Part shown: in pieces, positions 52,434 through 59,725 of the stretch | Numbering within the stretch: position 1 is the first letter of the stretch | Layout of the letters: every line of letters begins with the position of its first letter | NCBI RefSeq assembly: GCF_003382685.1 | Contig: NZ_QLVG01000002.1 | Coordinates: 62,001-126,000, forward strand | Direction: 5' to 3' | Length of the DNA stretch: 64,000 nucleotides | Source: Halorussus litoreus | GTDB lineage: Archaea; Halobacteriota; Halobacteria; Halobacteriales; Haladaptataceae | Position numbers and translations under genes: made by a program | Notes under the pieces: model-generated | The model's input: only the letters and a program-made list of their open reading frames with translations | Database searches by the model: none | What the model was told of the DNA's origin: nothing

Positions 52434-53321
52434 ATGGCCGATAACGAGACATCCACCCCCGAATCGACGATCGACGCGCTGAGTCCTGGTGATGAGTGGC
52501 CGTTCCACTATCGTGGCTACGGGCTGAGCATAAACCAGGACGGCGACATTTGGTGGCAGGCGTATAACGGAACTGACCGCTTCGACCTGGAGCCGGTACC
52601 ATCCGGCCTCATTACCGAGCTCCTTGAGCTGAAACGGAGCGGCGGCGCGCTACGGGTTACCGAAGGCGGAGCCGTTATCACGCGAATCGAGACCGGAGAC
52701 GGCAGTTCAGACGCGTACAAGACCGTGTACGTCGGTCAAATGGACCTCGACGGCCGGCTCGTCCCCCGTGATGAACCGGGGCACGCCGTCCCGATCAGTC
52801 CGAACGGACTCAATCCCGGCGACCTCTGGAAGAGCGTCTATGATGGAGCGACGTACTCGTTCAGTGGCGAGCGGTTCTGGTGGCAGGACGGCGAAACGAA
52901 GCTTCGGCACTCATTTGCCGATACGTTGCCCCAAGAGATCACCGACGAGCTGAAACGGCTGCGGATGAACGGCGGTCGGTTCGTGATCACGCCCTGTGGT
53001 GACGTCATCACGCAGATCCCCAACGAGAAAACGCCTCCCGATATCCGAGCGCAATTCCGGGAGCTGTCTCGCCCGGTGAAACGGTTCCTCCAGCTTCGAC
53101 GCGACCGCGGCAACGTCGATATGGTCCCCGTCTACGTTGGCCATCTCTCCGCTGACGAGCGGCCGATCGAAGTCGAAGAGCCGACCCGGCTGACCGATCC
53201 GCTCTCTGAGCAAGAGGAAGCCTCGTTAGAGGCCTGGGTCGCCGCGATGGGGTCCTACGAAGAGAGCGATCTCTCAGAAGACGACCACCGCCGCGACGAT
53301 CGAGGAGAGGGGTCACGATGA
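52434..53321 (+). CDS. Tandem-domain protein A of the RHH-helicase operon
   Basis: 295 residues with an internal duplication. Copy 1 (~17-105) has DEWPFHYRGYGLSI, DIWWQAYNG, a helix LITELLELKRSGG, ALRVTEGGAVITRI and VYVGQM. Copy 2 (~122-240) has DLWKSVYDGATYSF, RFWWQDG, EITDELKRLRMNGG, RFVITPCGDVITQI and VPVYVGHL. The shared pattern is a Trp-rich strand pair, a helix ending in GG, a strand, G-x-(V/I)-I-T and (P)VYVG. I know no named family. The final ~40 residues are acidic and disordered. It overlaps the next gene by 4 bases (ATGA). Confidence 0.72.
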   Translation: MADNETSTPESTIDALSPGDEWPFHYRGYGLSINQDGDIWWQAYNGTDRFDLEPVPSGLITELLELKRSGGALRVTEGGAVITRIETGDGSSDAYKTVYVGQMDLDGRLVPRDEPGHAVPISPNGLNPGDLWKSVYDGATYSFSGERFWWQDGETKLRHSFADTLPQEITDELKRLRMNGGRFVITPCGDVITQIPNEKTPPDIRAQFRELSRPVKRFLQLRRDRGNVDMVPVYVGHLSADERPIEVEEPTRLTDPLSEQEEASLEAWVAAMGSYEESDLSEDDHRRDDRGEGSR

Positions 53322-54208
53322 GCGCTGAGGGAAACGGGTCGCTCAGGCAGGAGCCGACCCAGGTCCCGACCGTCAACCGGCGACAGCTGACGGTTGAACC
53401 GGGACATCCGTGGCCCTCTGCATATCGCGGTTCGAAATACAGTATCGTTTCGTCCCGGAAGTTCGGTGATGTGGCCCAGTGGAGCCACATGGGCGACATC
53501 CAGGCGATGACCGAACGGCCGGGCGGACTCAAAACTGCCCTCACCGAACTCGGGAAAACCAACGGGCGTGGGAGCTTTCGGCTGACCGCTACCGGGGAAG
53601 TACTGACAAAAGTCCCAGCTGACCAGTACCAACGGACTTCGCAGGCCCGTGCTAACCGTGGTCATATCCCCGTTTATGTCGGCAAGCTCGATGGCGACTT
53701 TGATTTCGAGGAGATCTCCAACGACCCTACGCCACCCAGCGACACAAACGTCGTGGAAATCTGGACGGGCCTCCCGTTCAATCACGGCGAGACTTGGGCG
53801 GTTTGTACAGATGATGTGCTCCGATGGAGCTGGCAGGACTACCGCTTTGAATCGGCCTTTGATCATCCGGAACTTGTTGCGGCGTACAAATCTCTCCGTC
53901 CAGAGGGCGGGCGGATCTATATCAACGAACACGGTCACATCTGGGGGAATGTCGATCGCGATACAGTCCCCTCAAGCGAACGGGGACGGATCCGCGACGC
54001 TTTCGACGAGTGGGAACGAACGGCGTCGAATGCTGAACGCCGACTTGTAACTCGTCGACTGAACCGTACTGAGAGTGAGGCCGCTGCGAACGGTCTCCTC
54101 CCCGTGTATCTCGGTCATATTTCACAGTTCGACGGAGGGATCGTTCCGAAACCAGTGGTCACTGACAACAGCTACTTCGGAGACAGTGCGATGGACCCGG
54201 ATCAGTAG
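53318..54208 (+). CDS. Tandem-domain protein B of the RHH-helicase operon
   Basis: 296 residues, paralogous to the preceding protein and also duplicated inside. Copy 1 (~28-125): PWPSAYRGSKYSIVS, VAQWSHMGD, a helix LKTALTELGKTNGRG, SFRLTATGEVLTKV and IPVYVGKL. Copy 2 (~147-280): TWAVCTDDVLRWSWQDYRF, ELVAAYKSLRPEGG, RIYINEHGHIWGNV and LLPVYLGHI. Conservation between A and B is low except for this pattern, so they are old duplicates, possibly a heterodimer. It lies 32 bases ahead of the SF2 helicase gene. Confidence 0.72.
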   Translation: MSAEGNGSLRQEPTQVPTVNRRQLTVEPGHPWPSAYRGSKYSIVSSRKFGDVAQWSHMGDIQAMTERPGGLKTALTELGKTNGRGSFRLTATGEVLTKVPADQYQRTSQARANRGHIPVYVGKLDGDFDFEEISNDPTPPSDTNVVEIWTGLPFNHGETWAVCTDDVLRWSWQDYRFESAFDHPELVAAYKSLRPEGGRIYINEHGHIWGNVDRDTVPSSERGRIRDAFDEWERTASNAERRLVTRRLNRTESEAAANGLLPVYLGHISQFDGGIVPKPVVTDNSYFGDSAMDPDQ

Positions 54209-54240
54209 CGCACCTCAAATAATGACTGCCGACTAACATC

Positions 54241-57138
54241 ATGGGACGGCGTTTTCCAACACCGATCTTCGGGATTGAACGCGGACCGGAATGGGTACCG
54301 ACACTGGTAGAGATCGCTATCGAGAACGACGACGAACTCACTCGAGATCAGTTCGAGGAGCGCTGTCGTGAGCGCTTGCGCAAACCAGACGGCAGCCGGT
54401 ATTCGCCGAGTTACATCGAACGAACGCTGTCGACGTTCATCCAGATGGGTGTCCTCAGAGAACGCGACGATAAGATCACCGTCTGGGAGTTCGCGCGCCG
54501 GTTCCACGACGGCGACATCGAGTATACGGAGTTCCTCTGGCGTGGCATCAAACAGAGCTGGGTTCTCCGGGGTAATTATCCGGAAGGAATTGAGGGGCTC
54601 CGGGATGCGCATTACGTCGTTCGACACGCTGATCGGCCGTTACAAGCGGGAGAGATTCGTGAACGGCTGACCGACGAGTTTGGATACGAGTACAACGATG
54701 CTGGGATACGCGGCTATCCGGAACTGTTAACCCAGCTCGGTGCGCTCCGGGAAACCGACGACGGCTACGTTCCTGGCCCCAGATCGAGCACCTACGAGGG
54801 TCGGTGGCGGGATGTCGACATCTTCCACAACCTCGAACGGTGGATCCATCATCGAGGCCCGACGTTCGATGTCCCAGCTGCTGACATCAAACAGGCGCTC
54901 GTAAAGTACTACATGTACCGGGAGTCCGGTGGGTGGGGACGGCACCGCAGCCTGTACAACCGCTTCCTCGACGACTATGTTCGTGAGACGTCGCGTGAGA
55001 GCGACGTGGCTCATCCCCAGATTCATCTGTCCGAAGAATACCAGGAGGATGAACGCATTCGAGACACCCTCAGCGAACAAATCAAAGCGAAATTCGATGA
55101 TATCGACGGCCGCGATCTCGCTGGACTCTATGCCGAGACACTCGAGGACATCCTCGCTGCCGAGACCGAGGCGGAAGCCAAGGACCTCCTCTCAGCGGCG
55201 AGCCCCGGTATCTCCCGCCGGGACGTCAGAAATGCGTTTGACGAGGAGAGAGAACCGTACACGTTCCCTGCTGGATTTTCGCTTTACGACTGGCAGTCTG
55301 AAGCGATTGACACGTGGTTCGACAACGAGGCCAGCCCATCTGAACGCGGTATCGCGCAGGTGGTGACGGGGGCCGGTAAAACGGTGATGGCGCTTGGTGC
55401 TATCGACGAGTGGCTGGACAAGCATCCCGACGGCGTCGTCACGGTTGTTGTGCCGACGAAGGTGTTGATGCACCAGTGGCTCCGCGAATTCCTCGAGAAA
55501 TTGAACGTCCCTCCGTCGGAGATCGGCTGGGCTGGCGGTGGTCACAAGGACGATCATAGTGACCGTCGCATCATCGTGAGCATCGTCAACTCCGCCGTCA
55601 AGGACGATTTCCTGGCCCGGTCGCTCGACGCTGCCGATACCGATGAGCACCTCTTGGTTGCCGATGAGTGCCACCGGTATACGGGGGACGTCCACTCGAA
55701 AGTCCTCGAATATCCCAACACAGCGACGATGGGGCTGTCTGCGACCCCGCTGTCGACGATCGATCCGGAGAACGACGAACTCACCGACGACGACGAGTTC
55801 CTCCTCGAGAACTTGGGCTCGCTTTTCTACAGGCTGAGTTACGACGAGGGGGTTGACCGCGGCCTCATCTCCGAGTTCACCATCAACTACGTCGGTTTCG
55901 AGTTAACGCCGGCCGAACGTCACACCTACGAACAGTTCTCGAAGAAGGTGTCATCTGCCGTTCGGGATATCGAAGCGCGCCACGGCCACCGACTCGCCGA
56001 ATTGCGGGGGAACTATTCACAGAATCTACAGACGATTCGCGAGTCGACGGACTCGCCGACGCCGGCGATTGCCGACTTCTTCGAGTACACGAAACGGCGG
56101 CGTGAGCTGATCGCCGAGGCGGTCTCCCGACAAGCGATCACGCACCGCCTCCTCGAGGACGCAATCGAAGAGGACAAGAAGACGATCGTATTCCAGGAAC
56201 GAATCAAACACCTGGAGCAGATGGTCGCCCCGTATGATCAGCGGGATGAGAAGACCCAAACGGGCAAGTATGGCTCGAAGGAGAGCGAACGGGCGAGTCT
56301 CTACCAGCAGTACGAGGACGAACTCGACGATATCAATCGCGACCTCGAAAACCTGTTTTTCCGTCGCGATTACGCACCCGTGATGTACCACTCCGGGCAC
56401 CGCAATTCGGAGTGGAACGAGTGGGGGATCGAATGGTTCCGGGACGAAGGGTTTGCGAACGTGATGCTGAGTGTCCAGGCTCTCAAGGAAGGGGTTGACG
56501 TCCCCTCGGCAGATGTCGGGATTATTCGTGTCTCGTCTGGAAATGTCCGTGATCGCATCCAGACACTCGGGCGCATCCTACGAACCGGACACGCTCCGGA
56601 CAAGCCTTCGACGCTATACGTGCTCTATGCCCAGGATACAGTTGACGAACGAATCTTCGAGGAAGTCGACTGGGAGGCCGAAATCGGCGGTACCCATCAC
56701 TACTACAAGTGGGAGACCAGCGACGAAATCATCAAGGGCGAACTGGAGGGTCCTTCGAAGGAACACGAACCGGACGTCTCTGTGTATCAGCAACCGGAGA
56801 TCCCCGATCCGTCCGACCTCGAACGTGGGGATCCATATGAGGGGCCTCGTCGTGGGCGGACTGTGAGCGTCGACACGCAGGGACGTCCGTTTCGTGACAC
56901 AGCCGATGGCCGTCAGTATATCACGACTCCGGAAGTCGAAGAAGTGGCTGAGTACGTCCACCGCCTCCGCGGCGGCGGTCGCATCATCATCAATGATGCC
57001 GACCACATGATCACCGTCTCCGATGAGGGGCCGGTCTTTCTTGGAGTTCTCGAGGCCGACTCGCTTGACTACGAAGAACAGACGGAGGACGAGGAGGTTC
57101 CCGAAACCTTCGAGGAATTCATGAATGAGGGGGATTGA
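54241..57138 (+). CDS. SF2 (DEAD/DEAH-type) helicase with winged-helix N-terminus and C-terminal repeat module
   Basis: 965 residues. The N-terminal ~200 residues contain two winged-helix-like units (LTRDQFEERCRERLRKPDGS, AGEIRERLTDEFGYEYNDAG). Helicase core: FSLYDWQSEAIDTWF (Q region), VVTGAGKTVMAL (~376-386), VVVPTKVLMHQWLREF, LLVADECHRYTG (~470-480), MGLSATPLS, MLSVQALKEGVDVPSADVGI and DRIQTLGRILRTG. The last ~70 residues (VEEVAEYVHRLRGGGR, then IIINDADHMITVSD and PVFLGVLE) match the module duplicated in both preceding proteins. This suggests the three assemble together or recognise the same ligand. The helicase class is that of restriction and defence translocases. Confidence 0.85.
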   Translation: MGRRFPTPIFGIERGPEWVPTLVEIAIENDDELTRDQFEERCRERLRKPDGSRYSPSYIERTLSTFIQMGVLRERDDKITVWEFARRFHDGDIEYTEFLWRGIKQSWVLRGNYPEGIEGLRDAHYVVRHADRPLQAGEIRERLTDEFGYEYNDAGIRGYPELLTQLGALRETDDGYVPGPRSSTYEGRWRDVDIFHNLERWIHHRGPTFDVPAADIKQALVKYYMYRESGGWGRHRSLYNRFLDDYVRETSRESDVAHPQIHLSEEYQEDERIRDTLSEQIKAKFDDIDGRDLAGLYAETLEDILAAETEAEAKDLLSAASPGISRRDVRNAFDEEREPYTFPAGFSLYDWQSEAIDTWFDNEASPSERGIAQVVTGAGKTVMALGAIDEWLDKHPDGVVTVVVPTKVLMHQWLREFLEKLNVPPSEIGWAGGGHKDDHSDRRIIVSIVNSAVKDDFLARSLDAADTDEHLLVADECHRYTGDVHSKVLEYPNTATMGLSATPLSTIDPENDELTDDDEFLLENLGSLFYRLSYDEGVDRGLISEFTINYVGFELTPAERHTYEQFSKKVSSAVRDIEARHGHRLAELRGNYSQNLQTIRESTDSPTPAIADFFEYTKRRRELIAEAVSRQAITHRLLEDAIEEDKKTIVFQERIKHLEQMVAPYDQRDEKTQTGKYGSKESERASLYQQYEDELDDINRDLENLFFRRDYAPVMYHSGHRNSEWNEWGIEWFRDEGFANVMLSVQALKEGVDVPSADVGIIRVSSGNVRDRIQTLGRILRTGHAPDKPSTLYVLYAQDTVDERIFEEVDWEAEIGGTHHYYKWETSDEIIKGELEGPSKEHEPDVSVYQQPEIPDPSDLERGDPYEGPRRGRTVSVDTQGRPFRDTADGRQYITTPEVEEVAEYVHRLRGGGRIIINDADHMITVSDEGPVFLGVLEADSLDYEEQTEDEEVPETFEEFMNEGD

Positions 57139-57211
57139 CACATTATATTGGTAGCTGCTGAAATTTCTCAACCACCTATTTTTAGGGAGGACGCAAACAC
57201 CTCTGGAACGA

Positions 57212-59029
57212 ATGGAGATCTCGTTTCAACACACGAATTCTCTCGCAGGGCACGAATCAACACTCCTGCATGTGTCTACACGGGATGACGATACCTACAG
57301 CTATCTTATTGATGCTGGCGAAAGTGTCTCTTCTACAGCGTTTTTGGACACGGATGCCGAGTTGGATGGCGTCTTCCTAACGCACGCCCATACCGACCAC
57401 TATGCAAGCCTCAGTCAAATTCTCTCGACAGCTTCCGATACGCAACTCTATACGTCACCTGGAACGGCGACTATGTTTGAAGATGTCTACACTGAGGCCG
57501 ATCGGTACCAAGACCTCGGCGATGTCATCCACATCACAGAAGCACTGACTCCGATCATACTTGGACATCCCTCAATGATGGTGTGTTTGTCCTCCCGGTG
57601 CCTGCAGGGCACACGCTAGGCGCAGCCGGCTTTCTCTTCCGAATCGATGATCTACAGAACAATGAAACCGTGACAGTACTCACGACGGGTGACTTCACAA
57701 CTCGACCAGTCGGGGGGTATCCTAGCTTGACGATCCCCGAATCGATCGATATTGATATTATGATCGCGAACGCCGCTACTTCGCCACACTTCGAAGACAA
57801 GCTCAACGATGCACTCGAAGTCCTCCTCGAACGGGGACTCAGTGGTGCCACGACACTTGTCGCGGCAAGTGCCCTGACCGGAGTTCACATGCATACCTCC
57901 TTGGACATGTCCTCGACGAGATTGACCGTCAACTTCCGATCCACCTCGCTGGCCAAGCAGCGAAGCTCTACACTACGCTCGATTACGATGTCCCCTTCGT
58001 CTCTGTTCATCCTCAGTTCGAACACACCGACGAGGTACTTGCCTCCGGTGCGATCACTATCGCCGGGCCCGAGGCTCCGACACAAGGAAGCATCGCCCGT
58101 CTTTACGGGGTAATCAAGGACGATCCAGACGCCGTCTTCGTCCAGCTCTCGACCTCAGGCGTAGAGGCTGTTAATGATGGTGAGTGTACCAAGCACTACG
58201 CCGAACTCGCAAACCACCCGACCAAGCAACAATTCATCAACACCGTTGAAGAAAACCTTCCTCGGCACCTGATTCTAAAACACGTCCGACCGGAGCACGG
58301 CAAGGAAATCGGGGCGAACTTCGATAATCTGTTTCACTGGAGCAACGACGATACGCAGGCCCACATCCTCTATGATGACGGTGACTGGCCGGCTTCACAT
58401 TGGGTGGATGACGGGACCGCAAGCAGAATTCGGCGGCGAAATTACCAGCAGAGTGGCTCTCGCCTCCTGATCGACCGCCCTATCGATGAGCTCCCAACGG
58501 TCTCCATGACACGGCAATCCCCAGAACTGTCGCCAGAGGGCGTCGAAATTACCCAATTCAAAGACCGCTATGAGTCGATACAGTCAATCCAACAGCCACA
58601 AGCGATGAATCAGCGAGTGGAGAGGAAGAACAGGAATCGCCTGGTGTCCATTCCGATGCCGAGGATTCGAATCAACCACCGTCGATTGATATGGAACTCT
58701 GGACGGACATCACCGAACGACTGGATGCACTTGAAGCTGTACTGGACGATATCAGAGATACGATCCCGACGGAGGAGACCGTCACGAGCGGAATCGACAC
58801 GTTAGAGGGTCGGATCGACGATATTGAAGCAGACATCAGCAGCCTCCCCGCCCAGATAGATTCAGACGACGGGAACACAATCTCCAGCACCGTTCTGCGG
58901 CAGGAAGATCTCGTCTTGTTCCGCGTAAACTCAGATGTACTTGCCGATCAGGACCTCTCGCTTAGCCACCAACAAGATGTCAAACTCAAAATCGTTGAGG
59001 TCTCTGATGACCAATCTAAAGAAAATTAG
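57212..59029 (+). pseudogene. Metallo-beta-lactamase/beta-CASP nuclease gene with three frameshifts
   Basis: The protein is recoverable in four consecutive segments: frame from ATG 57212 to ~57555 (FLTHAHTDHYASL, metal ligands His58, His60, Asp62, His63); next frame ~57560-57885 (VFVLPVPAGHTLGAAGFLF, LTTGDFTTRPVGGY); third frame ~57888-58570 (GHVLDEIDRQLPIHLAGQ, VSVHPQFEHTDEVL, HLILKHVRPEHG); and the original frame again to 59029 (acidic linker, then a coiled coil LDALEAVLDDIRDTIPTEE). Each step needs one extra base, so three single-base deletions have occurred. Intact it would be ~606 residues, a beta-CASP-type nuclease. It follows the helicase by 73 bases. Confidence 0.78.
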
Positions 59030-59176
59030 GTCGAGCAGAGTCGCCGGGATCAGTCGGTCGGTTCTCGTTGACTGAGGTGGTGTCTCGCCTCTTTTTGGAG
59101 ACGTTGTCAGCTGGAGATCACTCGCCGCATCTTACCAAACGATTCGGCTATATTCCTTGGCTATATTTTGGTAAGA

Positions 59177-59725
59177 TTAGTCGGCGAGAAGGCCCTCCAC
59201 CTTTGTCTGAAGGTGGTCGAATGCCTCCTCCGCAGTCTCCACATCTGCTGCGCCAGTGATAACGGCATTACCATTCGCGAAGACTAACAGCACGGCTGGG
59301 AAGTCCGGCGGCCGATAGATGAGACCAGGGAACTGCTCAGGTTCGTACTCGACTGCTTCTAGTCCCAGCCCGATCGACAGCGCATTGAGGTTCACCGATC
59401 GCTGCAACTCTCCCGTACAGACGACGTTCTGGACGGTGAACCCGGTCTCGATGGATGTATTGATGATGTCCAGCTCGGCTAGGGTTTGCAGGAACGCACG
59501 GTTTGTCTCGTGTAATTCATCGAAGCTGGAGCATCCGCTGATGATGTACTTGCCACTCCGGTAGAGGGTAATGAGTGGCCCATCCTCGACGAGCCGTACG
59601 TAGAGACCGTGGTAGTTCTCGGGATCGTATTCGGTGTACGGAACTGGGAGATCAGCTTCGACTTCCGCAATGTCCAGTTCGACACCGACGTCGCCCGAGC
59701 CAACGGCGTTCGCGATCTCGACCAT
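59177..59725 (-). CDS. tbp: TATA-box-binding protein (divergent TBP)
   Basis: 182 residues, the usual archaeal TBP length, with two direct repeats (~1-88 and ~95-182). Repeat 2 is canonical: TVQNVVCTGELQRSVNLNAL, GLGLEAVEYEPEQFPGLIYR, FANGNAVITGAADVETAEEA. Repeat 1 is degraded (YDPENYHGLYVRLVEDG, LYRSGKYIISGCSSFDE), without the FPG and the Phe that normally wedges the TATA box. The ATG directly follows the TAA of the SNF2 helicase gene, so it is translationally coupled to a helicase and methyltransferase. It may direct a special promoter set with the plasmid TFB, or act as a DNA-bending subunit of the helicase. Confidence 0.88.
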   Translation of the reverse strand: MVEIANAVGSGDVGVELDIAEVEADLPVPYTEYDPENYHGLYVRLVEDGPLITLYRSGKYIISGCSSFDELHETNRAFLQTLAELDIINTSIETGFTVQNVVCTGELQRSVNLNALSIGLGLEAVEYEPEQFPGLIYRPPDFPAVLLVFANGNAVITGAADVETAEEAFDHLQTKVEGLLAD

